A stretch of DNA of 64,000 nucleotides from Hymenobacter taeanensis (GTDB lineage Bacteria; Bacteroidota; Bacteroidia; Cytophagales; Hymenobacteraceae): assembly GCF_013137895.1 (NCBI RefSeq), contig NZ_CP053538.1, positions 2,387,001-2,451,000 of the forward strand. Reading direction: 5' to 3'. The number at the start of each line of letters is the position of its first letter. Position 1 is the first letter of the stretch. The position numbers and the translations under genes were made by a program. The notes under the pieces were generated by a model. The model was given only the letters and a program-made list of their open reading frames with translations, ran no database searches and was not told where the DNA came from. Below, piece by piece: positions 8,411 to 17,080 of the stretch.

Positions 8411-9880
8411 TTAGCGTTTTACCACCTCGTTCAGAATGTTCATCACGCTGCCTTCCGACAGGTGCAGGAACATATTCGGGAACAAGCCAATCCAGAAAAC
8501 TAGCACGATGAGCGGAGCTAGCACGGCCAGCTCTGCGCCGGTCAGGTCAGTAAAAGTCGCCGTGAAAGAAGAGTCGGGGCCGAGCATCACGCGCTGGAAC
8601 ATGCGAAGCAGGTACACGGCTGCCAGAATGATGGTAACGCCAGCCACGGCACCCATCCAGGCGTTGTACTCATACACGCCGGCCAGCAGCAGGAACTCAC
8701 CCACGAAGCCGTTGGTAAGCGGCAATGCTACCGTACCCAGCAGCAACACCAGGAAGCACACCGTCAGGACGGGCGCCTGGCGCGTTAGGCCACCCAGGTT
8801 GGCAATGGCGCGGGTACCGGTGCGGCGCTCAATGGCATCAGCAATGAAGAACATGCCCACCACGTTGATGCCGTGAGCCAGCATCTGAATGCTGGCGCCC
8901 TGTAGGCCTATCTGCGTGAGCGAGAACACGCCCGCAGCCATCAGGCCGACGTGCGAGAGGGAAGAGTACGCAATCAGGCGCTTCACATCCTGCTGACGGA
9001 TGGCAATGATAGCGCCGTAGATAATACCGATGATGGCGAGGATGAGCACCAGGTTCTGCCACTGGCTTACGCCCGAGGGCACCACCGGCAGCAGCCAGCG
9101 CATGCACCCGTAGATACCCATTTTCAGCATGATGCCCGAGAGCAGCATAGTTGCCGGGGCTGGCGACTCGGTATAGGTATCGGGCTGCCAGGTGTGGAAG
9201 GGGAAGATGGGCATCTTCACGGCAAAGGCCGCGAAAATCAGCCAGAACAACCACGACTGCTCCTGCACGCTCAGGTTCAGGTTGTAGAACGAGGCAATAT
9301 CAGAGTTGTGAGCGGCTAGGCCACTGGCGGCGGGGCCGGTCTGGAAGTAGAGGTACACGAAGCCAGCTAGCATAAACAGCGAGCCAACGATGGTGTACAG
9401 GAAGAACTTGAACGTAACCTTCGCGCGGTTCTCACCGCCCCACACACCAGCCAGGAAGTAGATCGGAATCAGGGCTACTTCCCACATGAAGTAGAACAGG
9501 AAGGCATCCTGGGCCGTGAACACACCCACCAGGCCAGTCTCCATGAACAGCACTAGCGCGTAAAACACCGACTCGTTCTCGATGTTGCGACGGTAGGAGG
9601 CCAGCAGAATGATTGGCACCAAGAACGTCGTCAGCAGCACCAGCAACAGGCTGAGGCCATCCATGCCCACATGGAAGTTGATGCCGGCAGAGGCAATCCA
9701 CTCGTGGTTAAAGGAGAATTGCCCACTGTGGTTTACGTTGAAGGTCAGGGCCGCGTAAACCGCCAGCACAAATTCGACCAGCGCCGCGCCAAACGCCGCC
9801 ACCCGGGCAGCGCCGCCTTTAAAGAAGTGCAGCAGCAGGGCGGCCGCCACGGGCCAAAGTAGGAGGATAACAGTCAGCAT
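8411..9880 (-). CDS. nuoM: NADH-quinone oxidoreductase subunit M
   Basis: The second antiporter-like complex I subunit, 489 residues with about fourteen helices. The N-terminal half has the conserved glutamate helix FYFMWEVALIPIYFLAG. The middle has AFAVKMPIFPFHTWQPD with the channel lysine and histidine, then KRLIAYSSLSHVGLMAAG. The C-terminal part carries LPLTNGFVGEFLLLAG. It lies 60 bases after nuoL in the same direction and is surely in the same operon. Length and motifs match the usual family, and I see no lesion. Confidence 0.96.
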   Translation of the reverse strand: MLTVILLLWPVAAALLLHFFKGGAARVAAFGAALVEFVLAVYAALTFNVNHSGQFSFNHEWIASAGINFHVGMDGLSLLLVLLTTFLVPIILLASYRRNIENESVFYALVLFMETGLVGVFTAQDAFLFYFMWEVALIPIYFLAGVWGGENRAKVTFKFFLYTIVGSLFMLAGFVYLYFQTGPAASGLAAHNSDIASFYNLNLSVQEQSWLFWLIFAAFAVKMPIFPFHTWQPDTYTESPAPATMLLSGIMLKMGIYGCMRWLLPVVPSGVSQWQNLVLILAIIGIIYGAIIAIRQQDVKRLIAYSSLSHVGLMAAGVFSLTQIGLQGASIQMLAHGINVVGMFFIADAIERRTGTRAIANLGGLTRQAPVLTVCFLVLLLGTVALPLTNGFVGEFLLLAGVYEYNAWMGAVAGVTIILAAVYLLRMFQRVMLGPDSSFTATFTDLTGAELAVLAPLIVLVFWIGLFPNMFLHLSEGSVMNILNEVVKR

Positions 9881-9940
9881 ACGTTATCTGGATGCGGATG
9901 AAGCCGGCGAAAAGCGTCCGGTCCGGCCGTCAGAGGAAGT

Positions 9941-11899
9941 TTAGAATTTCACGTAGTTCAGCGCCAGCACCAGCACGATGCCCACTACCATCAGGATGAG
10001 GTAGGTTTCTACGGAGCCGGTTTGCACGTAGCGCAGCAGCTGTCCGCCGCCCATCGTGATGCGGCCCAGGCCATTCACTACCGGATCAATGATGCCATTC
10101 TCCACAAAGCGGTACAGGCCTTTCGAGAGACCCATGATGGGGCGCACGAACAGGGAATTGTACAGCTCGTCGATGTAGTACTTGTGGTACACCACGTTCT
10201 CAGGGGCAGAGCGCTGGGCTTCGTCCTCGGCGGGGCGGGCGCCACGGCTCACGTACTGCACGTAGGCCAGGATGATGCCCAGCAGGCCAGCACCTACCGA
10301 TAGGCCAATCAACATCAGCTCGGTGCCGTGGTCAACCTCGCCGGCAAATGCCTCGGGATTGAGTTGACGGGAGTAGGTGAAGAGCGGCGCGAGGTAGTCG
10401 GCGAGGTAGTGTTTGCCCAGGAACATGGGAGCACCCATGAAACCACCCACGGCGGCCAGAATGGCCAGCACGATAAGCGGCAGCGTCATAGAAGCCGGCG
10501 ACTCGTGGAGGTGGTGCTTCTGCTCCTCGGTGCCGCGGAACTCGCCGAAGAAGGTGAGGAACAGCAGACGGAACATGTAGAACGCCGTCAGGAAGGCAGT
10601 GAACAGGCCTACCGCGTACAGCACTTTGCTGTGCTCATACACGTGGGTCAGAATTTCGTCTTTCGAGAAGAAGCCTGCAAAGGGCGGGATACCCGAAATA
10701 GCTAGGCAGCCAATCAGGAAAGTGATAAATGTAATGGGCAGCGCCTTGCGTAGGCCACCCATACGGCGGATGTCCTGCTCGTTGCTCATGGCGTGAATCA
10801 CTGAACCCGCGCCCAGGAACATCAGGGCCTTGAAGAAGGCGTGGGTCAGGACGTGGAACAGGGAGGTGCTGTAGCCCATCACGCCCAGCGCCAGGAACAT
10901 GTAGCCCAGCTGCGAAACCGTAGAGTAGGCCAGTACCTTCTTGATATCGTTCTGCGCCAGACCGATGGTGGCGGCAAACAGCGCCGTAGCCGCGCCGATA
11001 ACGGCAATAACTTCGAGCGTTTCAGGAGCCAGCGTGAACAGCACGTTGGCGCGGATAATCATGTAGATACCCGCCGTTACCATGGTCGCGGCGTGAATTA
11101 GGGCCGAAACTGGGGTAGGGCCAGCCATAGCGTCGGGCAGCCAAGTGTAGAGCGGGATCTGCGCCGATTTGCCGGAAGCACCCACAAAAAGCAGCAGCGT
11201 AATCACCGTCACCACACCCACACCATAGGTGCCGAACTGGCCTAGCGAAGCCTTCTGGAATACCTCGGCGTATTGTACCGAGTTGAAAGTCAGATAAATC
11301 AGGAAGATGCCGAGCAGGAAGCCCAGGTCACCTACGCGGTTGATAATGAAGGCCTTCTTAGCAGCGTTGTTGTTGTGCGTTTCCTTGTTCCAGAAACCGA
11401 TGAGCAGGTAGGAGCAGAGGCCTACCCCTTCCCAGCCGATGAACAGAATTACGAAGTTGGCGCCCAGCACCAGCACCAGCATCGAGAACACGAAGAGGTT
11501 CAGGAAGGCGAAGAACTTGCCCACGTTCTCATCGTGGTGCATGTAGCCGATGCTGTACACGTGAATCAGGAAGCCCACGCCCGTCACGAGCAGCAGCATA
11601 ATCAGGCTGAGCTGGTCGATTTGGTAGGAGAAGGGAATCTGCATCGAGCCGACCGAAATCCAGTCGAACAGCGTGACCGTGTAGGGGTAGCTGAAGTTGG
11701 CGAACAACATCGCCGAAATCAGGAAAGAGCCCAGCACCGTGGCGCTGCCAATGATACCGGCTACCGTGCCGGAAAGCCGCTTGTTCAGCAGGCCGTTTAC
11801 CAGGAAACCCAGGAAAGGCAGCAGCGGAATCAGCACGTACAGCAGGGTGGAGTACGGCGCGCCGGCTGCAGGAATTACTTGCGTTACTTGTTCTTGCAT
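9941..11899 (-). CDS. nuoL: NADH-quinone oxidoreductase subunit L
   Basis: The largest antiporter-like complex I subunit, 652 residues. The conserved core (about residues 110-420) includes FIGWEGVGLCSYLLIGFW with the key glutamate, SAQIPLYTWLPDAMAGPTPVSALIHAATMV split over two helices, and KKVLAYSTVSQLGYMFLALG. The long C-terminal part would form the lateral helix that clamps subunits M and N. I chose the ATG at 11899 (MQEQVTQ). A GTG at 11920 in the same frame would read from repeat DNA and is less likely. It follows nuoK after a 118-bp palindromic repeat. Confidence 0.96.
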   Translation of the reverse strand: MQEQVTQVIPAAGAPYSTLLYVLIPLLPFLGFLVNGLLNKRLSGTVAGIIGSATVLGSFLISAMLFANFSYPYTVTLFDWISVGSMQIPFSYQIDQLSLIMLLLVTGVGFLIHVYSIGYMHHDENVGKFFAFLNLFVFSMLVLVLGANFVILFIGWEGVGLCSYLLIGFWNKETHNNNAAKKAFIINRVGDLGFLLGIFLIYLTFNSVQYAEVFQKASLGQFGTYGVGVVTVITLLLFVGASGKSAQIPLYTWLPDAMAGPTPVSALIHAATMVTAGIYMIIRANVLFTLAPETLEVIAVIGAATALFAATIGLAQNDIKKVLAYSTVSQLGYMFLALGVMGYSTSLFHVLTHAFFKALMFLGAGSVIHAMSNEQDIRRMGGLRKALPITFITFLIGCLAISGIPPFAGFFSKDEILTHVYEHSKVLYAVGLFTAFLTAFYMFRLLFLTFFGEFRGTEEQKHHLHESPASMTLPLIVLAILAAVGGFMGAPMFLGKHYLADYLAPLFTYSRQLNPEAFAGEVDHGTELMLIGLSVGAGLLGIILAYVQYVSRGARPAEDEAQRSAPENVVYHKYYIDELYNSLFVRPIMGLSKGLYRFVENGIIDPVVNGLGRITMGGGQLLRYVQTGSVETYLILMVVGIVLVLALNYVKF

Positions 11900-11913
11900 A
11901 AGATTCTGCGTGA

Positions 11914-12031
11914 ACCTCACCCCAACCCGTCTCCTCGGGGAGAGGGGCTTAGATTAGCATCGCAACAATGCTAGCTGATGTTGCAACAATAAAATAAGCC
12001 CCTCTCCCCGAGAGGAGGGGTTGGGGAGGGG
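11914..12031. repeat. Inverted repeat family A (copy 2) between nuoK and nuoL
   Basis: Two arms of about 37 bases (11914-11951 and 11995-12031) are near-perfect reverse complements, rich in CCTCACCCCAACCC and CCCCTCTCCCCGAG. A smaller inverted pair (GTTGCAAC-like) lies between them. It fills almost the whole gap between the nuoK stop (12032) and the nuoL start (11899), so it is transcribed and would fold into a long hairpin. Confidence 0.85.
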
Positions 12032-12364
12032 TTAGAACTTCAGTCGGTTTAGCAGATTGACGTCGGTATTCTGGAGGTTTCGGTAGATCATCACGATAAT
12101 GGCCAAGCCCACGGCCACTTCGGCGGCGGCTACTGCCATGATGAAAAACACGAAGATTTGCCCGTTGGGGTCGGCGCGGTAGGCCGAGAAGGCCGTCAGC
12201 AGCATGTTTACAGCGTTGAGCATCAGCTCCACGCACATAAAGATGATAATGGCATTACGTCGGGTCAGAACTCCCACCACACCGATAGAAAACAAGGCAG
12301 TGGCGAAGAAGACGTAATATTGAAGAGGAACCGTTTGGATAACCTGCGGTATGTTCTGGTCCAT
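12032..12364 (-). CDS. nuoK: NADH-quinone oxidoreductase subunit K
   Basis: A small three-helix complex I subunit (110 residues) in the proton path next to subunit J. The second helix carries the conserved glutamate in FMCVELMLNAVNM, and the third carries AAAEVAVGLAIIV with the second conserved glutamate. The length is close to the bacterial norm of about 100. It is the first gene of the nuoKLMN block. A TACCTTTG element (12428-12435) lies about 63 bases before the ATG, so this block is transcribed separately from nuoA-J. Confidence 0.96.
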   Translation of the reverse strand: MDQNIPQVIQTVPLQYYVFFATALFSIGVVGVLTRRNAIIIFMCVELMLNAVNMLLTAFSAYRADPNGQIFVFFIMAVAAAEVAVGLAIIVMIYRNLQNTDVNLLNRLKF

Positions 12365-12427
12365 GCGGTGAGGCTGACAGCGGAATAAAGCGGCGAACTG
12401 AAGCTCAGCTTGTCGTTAATTAGCTGG

Positions 12428-12435
12428 CAAAGGTA
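12428..12435 (-). promoter_or_regulatory. -7 element of the nuoKLMN promoter
   Basis: On the minus strand TACCTTTG matches TAnnTTTG exactly. No good TTG lies 19-22 bases upstream, so the -33 part is weak. The gap 12365-12655 otherwise holds only the palindrome TGGCCTAGGCCA (12568-12579). Confidence 0.6.
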
Positions 12436-12655
12436 TCCTGAAAATCGGAAAACGCCACCTTAAAATCCGATTGCCATTTACGCCACTATGGGCGAAGATT
12501 CGCTACGTGCGGTAGGCCAGTAACCCAGCGGGGCAGTCATACATCAAAGGTGCGGTCTGCCCGGCCATGGCCTAGGCCACTCCGCCACGGAGCGTCAAAT
12601 AAAATGTTGAGTGTAGATGAAGTAATTTACTGGCTGATCCGTCTGCGCTCGTAGA

Positions 12656-13264
12656 ATGGAAACGCTACCTCTTACACTCGACGCCCCGCACCTTATGACG
12701 GCAGGCTATCAGGATCAGCAGATTCAGGAGGCCGTGCGCGCGCAGCGCGGCCGGCTGCTGCAGTTCATTCGCCGTCGCATTCCAGATCCGGCCGAGGCCG
12801 AGGATGTACTGCAGGACGTATTCGCGGAGCTTGTGGAAAGTTACCGGCTCCTGAAGCCCGTAGAGCAGGCCGCCGCCTGGCTGTTTCGGGTGGCTCGCAA
12901 CAAAATCACCGACCTCTACCGTCGTAAAAAGACCTCTTCCTTAGAAGATGAATTTCTATTGACAGGCCAAGGCGACGAGGAAAACTCCTTGCTGCTGGCC
13001 GATATTCTGCCCGCCCCCGACGATGCTCCGGAGAATCGTCTGCTGCGCGAAACGCTGATGGAAGCCCTCACCGATGCCCTGGCAGAGCTACCAGCAGCCC
13101 AGCGGGAGGTGTTTATCTGGCACGAGCTGGAGGAAAAGACCTTCCGCGAAATGGAAGAGGAAACCGGCGTCCCACTCAAAACTCTCATTTCCCGCAAGCA
13201 CTACGCGGTTCAGCACCTGCGCAAGCGCCTGCAAACTCTCTACACTGAGCTCTTCACTGACTAG
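12656..13264 (+). CDS. ECF-type RNA polymerase sigma factor
   Basis: A 202-residue sigma-70 family factor of the extracytoplasmic group. Region 2 (about 30-100) contains AEAEDVLQDVFAELVESY and the core-binding RVARNKITDLYRRKK. Region 4 (about 145-200) contains ALAELPAAQREVFIWHELE and the helix-turn-helix FREMEEETGVPLKTLISRKH. An acidic linker of about 45 residues separates them. No anti-sigma gene with a recognisable domain is adjacent. The next gene (95 bases on) is a small membrane protein that could play that part. It runs against the nuo genes and sits between their two blocks. Confidence 0.93.
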   Translation: METLPLTLDAPHLMTAGYQDQQIQEAVRAQRGRLLQFIRRRIPDPAEAEDVLQDVFAELVESYRLLKPVEQAAAWLFRVARNKITDLYRRKKTSSLEDEFLLTGQGDEENSLLLADILPAPDDAPENRLLRETLMEALTDALAELPAAQREVFIWHELEEKTFREMEEETGVPLKTLISRKHYAVQHLRKRLQTLYTELFTD

Positions 13265-13359
13265 GTTCGGATGCGAATAGCCAACGGCTCAGGCCGTGCC
13301 TATTAATTCCCCGCATGCTGTAGTCAGTTACTCAGTCCCACCTCATTAGTACCTCTCTT

Positions 13360-13734
13360 ATGAACCGCTCTTTTTGGCTGCTGCGCGGCCTCAAGTTTAT
13401 TCTCTTTGCGGCCCTGTTTGTGGCGGCTGCCGGTTACCTCACCATGACGCTGTGGAACTGGCTAGTGCCCGACCTCTTCCACGGCCCGTTTATCACCTTC
13501 CCGCAAACGCTAGGCCTGTTGGTGCTCACGCGCATTTTATTCGGAAGCTTCCGGGGCGGCCGCCCAGGTGCCTGGAGCCGCCACCGCCGCGCCTGGCGCA
13601 ACAAGGTGGAGGCCCGCATGGCCAGCCTCACGCCCGAGGAGCAAGAGAAGTTTCGGCAGAAGATGCAGGGTGCCTGCGCCGGCCCCCCATGGATGCGCCG
13701 CAAAACGGCCGAAGAATCTCAGCCGCAGGTCTAA
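13360..13734 (+). CDS. Small membrane protein downstream of the sigma factor
   Basis: A 124-residue protein I cannot assign to a named family. Two hydrophobic segments at about 8-33 and 45-62 precede a basic stretch (RGGRPGAWSRHRRAWRNK). A short helical motif LTPEEQEKFRQKM follows, and the tail is rich in Pro, Arg and Lys. Its place directly after an ECF sigma gene with a shared terminator suggests one transcription unit and perhaps a regulatory or sensing role. That role is context inference only. I see no zinc-binding anti-sigma motif. Confidence 0.75.
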   Translation: MNRSFWLLRGLKFILFAALFVAAAGYLTMTLWNWLVPDLFHGPFITFPQTLGLLVLTRILFGSFRGGRPGAWSRHRRAWRNKVEARMASLTPEEQEKFRQKMQGACAGPPWMRRKTAEESQPQV

Positions 13735-13743
13735 CCCCCTCAC

Positions 13744-13779
13744 AACAAAACGCCCACCAATAGTGGTGGGCGTTTTGTT
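13744..13779 (+). terminator. Terminator after the sigma-factor unit
   Basis: A perfect 15-bp stem (13744-13758 with 13765-13779) with loop AATAGT has A-rich and T-rich flanks. It lies between this unit and the convergent serine hydrolase gene, so it may serve both. Confidence 0.85.
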
Positions 13780-13822
13780 ATTACATACCCAGTATCGGCG
13801 GGTGGCCTAGCCGTGTGATAGA

Positions 13823-15568
13823 TTATCCCTTGTGCCAGTTCAACAAGCTGCGGAGGTGGAGAAAAGGTGATGCAGGATGAGCGGCCTGATCTAGTGGCAC
13901 TGGTACCTGGGGCTTAGCCGAAGCGGGTTTCTGCACTACTTTACTGGTCCGGCCTTTAGCTACTAGTTTGGGGCTGCGCTTTGCTTTTGCCACTTGCAGA
14001 GGGGCAGCCGTGCGGAACTGCAGCATAGGGTTGCCTTCCAGGGTGTACACTGGCTGCTGGCTGGTTTCGTCGCTCAGTTTGTACTCTATTACCCGTGCAT
14101 AATACGTGTGGCCGGGCCGTAGACCACTCACGTTTACGGTGCTATCCGGCCCCGCCGAAACCACCATGTTCCCCGCGCCCAGCACATCTCCCTGGCCAAA
14201 AATCTGGCCGCTGGCATACGTGTGGCTGTCCTTCGGGAAAGCATTAACGGGCTGATCTTCGCGCAACAGTACCAACCGGTGGGTGCCGTTACCATTAATC
14301 CAACTCAGCTTAGCAGTGCCAGTAGTAGCCGCCACTAAGCGCAGAGAGGTGGCATTTTCTTCCGCTGGAAACAGGTCGTGGGTAGGCCAGGTACTCGTGC
14401 TGTTGATGCATTCCCAGCCCAGGGCCTCCACATCATTCCAGAAGCGGTTGGTGTTGGGGCAGGAGTTCAGCAGAATGGCCCAGGTGTAACCTTCGGAGTT
14501 GCGGGCCAAGATGCTGGTAGAGCCGTTCAGGCAGCCCGTGTGCCACCATACGTTGTGCTTATTCACCATCCAACCCTTAGCGTAGCGCTTGGTGGCCTGC
14601 GAGGGCGCCGTCATGGTGTCGAGGGTAGCGGGCAGCAGGATATCGGGGCGGGTGGGGGAGCCATCTACGGCCATCAGCAGGCGCACCAGGTCGCGGGCCG
14701 TGAACAGCCAGCCACCGTGGGCGTTCATAGCCTCCAGGTTGGCGCCACCGTAAGCATACGGCACCTTCTTGCCCGTACCGTAGCACGACTTCTTGGTGGC
14801 GGCGCAGAAATATTCGGCTTCCCGCTCCAGCTTATCGGCCAGTAAGTTGTGGCCTAGATGAGCTTCTAGCACCCCACTGGGCTCCAGCACGTTTTGCCGC
14901 ACCCAGGCCTCATAGTGCTGCCCGGTAATCTGCTGGATGATTTTGCCTAGCACCAAGTACCCGATATTAGAGTAGGAAAAGCGCGAGCCAGGCTTGAAAT
15001 TCAGGTCCTTGCTCAGTAGATAGCGCACCAGCGTGGAGTCGCCTACGGGGTTGGGCACGTGCATCACCTGAGCCACGTGGAGGGGGAAATCAATGGGGTC
15101 GGAGCTGTCAAAGCCATCTACGCCAGCATTGCGGTTCCAGCCGGCAGAGTGCTCCAACAGTTGCTGCACCGTGATATCGTAAATGCGCTTGTCGGTGATG
15201 ACGCTGGTGTAGTAGGCGTCGTTGAGGTAGCCCTCAGGGCCGAAAACCTTGTGTTGAAGCTCCAACCGGCCTTCTTGCATCAGCTTCATAATGGCAATAG
15301 AAGTCACCGGCTTCGAGACGCTGGCCACTCGCAGCAAGTTCGAGGGCTCCATAGGCTGCGACTGGCTTAGATCGGCGTAGCCAAAGCCCCGGGCATACAC
15401 CAGCTTGCCCTGCCGGCCAATAGCCACCGAAGCTCCCGGAATTGTCCAGCGCTCCATGAATTTTTGCACTACGGCGTCGCAGGGGGCAAGCTCTGGGGTG
15501 GATACTCCTGTTTGTGCTAAAGCCGGAAGGGCAAATAGGCCTAGTAAAAAGACCAGCAACTTCTTCAC
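13823..15568 (-). CDS. Exported serine hydrolase, class C beta-lactamase-like
   Basis: A 581-residue exported penicillin-binding-protein-like hydrolase. A signal peptide (MKKLLVFLLGLFALPALAQ) leads into the beta-lactamase fold at about 30-370. The three active-site motifs are SVSK (S-x-x-K, after RVA), YSN (in FSYSNIGYLVLGKI) and HTG (in WWHTGCLNGST). The C-terminal 200 residues look like a fibronectin type III or similar beta-sandwich, ending in a Lys/Pro/Ala-rich tail. Peptide or D-amino-acid hydrolysis is typical, and true beta-lactamase activity cannot be claimed. It follows nuoJ but lies beyond its terminator. Confidence 0.9.
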   Translation of the reverse strand: MKKLLVFLLGLFALPALAQTGVSTPELAPCDAVVQKFMERWTIPGASVAIGRQGKLVYARGFGYADLSQSQPMEPSNLLRVASVSKPVTSIAIMKLMQEGRLELQHKVFGPEGYLNDAYYTSVITDKRIYDITVQQLLEHSAGWNRNAGVDGFDSSDPIDFPLHVAQVMHVPNPVGDSTLVRYLLSKDLNFKPGSRFSYSNIGYLVLGKIIQQITGQHYEAWVRQNVLEPSGVLEAHLGHNLLADKLEREAEYFCAATKKSCYGTGKKVPYAYGGANLEAMNAHGGWLFTARDLVRLLMAVDGSPTRPDILLPATLDTMTAPSQATKRYAKGWMVNKHNVWWHTGCLNGSTSILARNSEGYTWAILLNSCPNTNRFWNDVEALGWECINSTSTWPTHDLFPAEENATSLRLVAATTGTAKLSWINGNGTHRLVLLREDQPVNAFPKDSHTYASGQIFGQGDVLGAGNMVVSAGPDSTVNVSGLRPGHTYYARVIEYKLSDETSQQPVYTLEGNPMLQFRTAAPLQVAKAKRSPKLVAKGRTSKVVQKPASAKPQVPVPLDQAAHPASPFLHLRSLLNWHKG

Positions 15569-15783
15569 TGAACCAACTTGCTGTAAGAGTGAGTAAAGCA
15601 GCCTGAATTCGCTCTTTTTAGCACTCGGCTGTTACAGCAATTTTATTAGATAATTCTGATAAATCGGCAAGTATATAGCAGGAAGAAATTTGATTTTTTC
15701 AGGAAAGTAAGTTCACTTGGATACCTGCTACTTAGATAATTATAGAGGAGGTTGGTTGGGTTATATGGCGTAGCTAAAAAACA

Positions 15784-15815
15784 AAACCGGCCGCTGAGAA
15801 ATCAGCGGCCGGTTT
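15784..15815 (-). terminator. Rho-independent terminator of nuoA-J
   Basis: A perfect 14-bp GC-rich stem (15784-15797 with 15802-15815) with a four-base loop is followed on the minus strand by a T-rich run. It lies 23 bases past the nuoJ stop and separates the nuoA-J transcript from the serine hydrolase gene. Confidence 0.9.
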
Positions 15816-15838
15816 AAACCTAAGGGTGTAGCAGTATA

Positions 15839-16348
15839 TTAGAAATTCCGCTCTCCTACTTCGCGCTTGCCCAGCATTACGGCGCCCACCATAGCCACCA
15901 GGAAGAGAACCGAGGCCAACTCGAAAGGCAGCAGGTATTGGCGGTAAAGCACCAGGCCCAGCTGATCTACCATACCGATCTGAGAGTTGAAGGTAGTGGC
16001 ATCGTAGCCTGCAGGACGTACATCACGCATTGCGGCTACCATAATCAGCAACAAAGAGCCCCCGGCCACTGCCGCCGCAATCTTAGCCAAAGCCGGCTTG
16101 TGCGGTTCCGTGTCTACATTCAGGTTCAGGAACATAATCACGAACAGGAACAGTACCATGATGGCTCCTGCATAAACAATGATGTTTACGGCCGCCAGGA
16201 ACTGCGCGTTCAGCAGCAGGTAGTGCCCCGAGAGCGAGAAGAACGTCAGAATCAGGAACAGCACGCTGTGTACTGGGTTTTTAGCGAATACCACGCCCAG
16301 CGCGCTGATCAGCGCCACAAACGACAGAAAGAGGAAGAGTGGAGACAT
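15839..16348 (-). CDS. nuoJ: NADH-quinone oxidoreductase subunit J
   Basis: A five-helix complex I subunit next to K and A, 169 residues as usual. Helix III contains the conserved FLAAVNIIVYAGAIMVLFLFV, which has the pi-bulge seen in active/deactive rearrangements of other complexes. The C-terminus ends in FLVAMVGAVMLGKREVG. It is the last gene of the nuoA-J transcript, with a strong terminator just behind it. A palindromic repeat fills the gap to nuoI. Confidence 0.95.
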   Translation of the reverse strand: MSPLFLFLSFVALISALGVVFAKNPVHSVLFLILTFFSLSGHYLLLNAQFLAAVNIIVYAGAIMVLFLFVIMFLNLNVDTEPHKPALAKIAAAVAGGSLLLIMVAAMRDVRPAGYDATTFNSQIGMVDQLGLVLYRQYLLPFELASVLFLVAMVGAVMLGKREVGERNF

Positions 16349-16364
16349 ACTACGTAGTTAGAGT

Positions 16365-16443
16365 TGTCATTTCGACCACCGAGAGGAATCTGAGGGAGCC
16401 ACTAGGCCAGTAACTCAGATTCCTCCCGGCGGTCGGAATGACA
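16365..16443. repeat. Inverted repeat family B between nuoI and nuoJ
   Basis: The arms 16365-16395 (TGTCATTTCGACCACCGAGA and on) and 16414-16443 are about 30-base reverse complements with few mismatches. The core between them includes a CTAGGCCAG motif. It occupies most of the 102-base gap. A looser relative is at 29444-29535. Confidence 0.85.
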
Positions 16444-16450
16444 GTGTATA

Positions 16451-17026
16451 TTAAGCCGGTTGAGTAGCCAGCTTATTGCGCAGGGCATCAGCTTGCTCAG
16501 GCGTTAGCTGAATACCACGTACGGAGCGCTGATCCGGAGAAACTGGCTCAACCAAGCGGTCCTTGCCGTACACGAACTCGTCGCGCTCAAAGCGTGGCGG
16601 CGCCATTTTATCAGGCTGCAGGTACACGGCAGCTTTCGGGCAGGCTTCTTCGCAGAGCCCACAGAAGATGCAGCGGAGCATATTCACCTCGTAGCTGATG
16701 GCGTACTTTTCTTCGCGGTAGAGGCCTTCTTCGCCTTTTTTACGCTCACCGGCTACCATAGTAATGGCTTCGGCGGGGCAGGCTACGGCGCACAGGCCAC
16801 AGGCGGTGCAACGCTCCCGGCCCTGCTCGTCGCGCTTGAGCACGTGCAAACCGCGAAATACGGGCGAGAATGGCCGCGTCTCTTCAGGATAACGGATGGT
16901 AGCCTTCTTCATGAAGAAGTGCCGCATCGTGATAGAAAGCCCCTGGAAGATGGCCGGCAGGTAAGCCCGCTCAGCCAGCGTCATCGGCTTTTTCTCTAGT
17001 TTCTTGGCTCGGTTGGTGAGTTGCAT
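16451..17026 (-). CDS. nuoI: NADH-quinone oxidoreductase subunit I
   Basis: An 8Fe ferredoxin-like subunit that passes electrons from NuoG to NuoB through clusters N6a and N6b. It has 191 residues. Two 4Fe-4S motifs are seen: CTACGLCAVACP (about 76-87) and CIFCGLCEEACP (about 121-132). The N-terminal amphipathic part (about 15-40) should lie on the membrane next to NuoH. The C-terminal extension after the second cluster is longer than in E. coli and rich in charged residues. It lies between nuoH (54 bases upstream) and nuoJ. Confidence 0.96.
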   Translation of the reverse strand: MQLTNRAKKLEKKPMTLAERAYLPAIFQGLSITMRHFFMKKATIRYPEETRPFSPVFRGLHVLKRDEQGRERCTACGLCAVACPAEAITMVAGERKKGEEGLYREEKYAISYEVNMLRCIFCGLCEEACPKAAVYLQPDKMAPPRFERDEFVYGKDRLVEPVSPDQRSVRGIQLTPEQADALRNKLATQPA

Positions 17027-17080
17027 ATAGATAGTCCTTTTGCCAGCCTCCGCTTGCGGAAGCTAGCAAAGTAGTGGATG

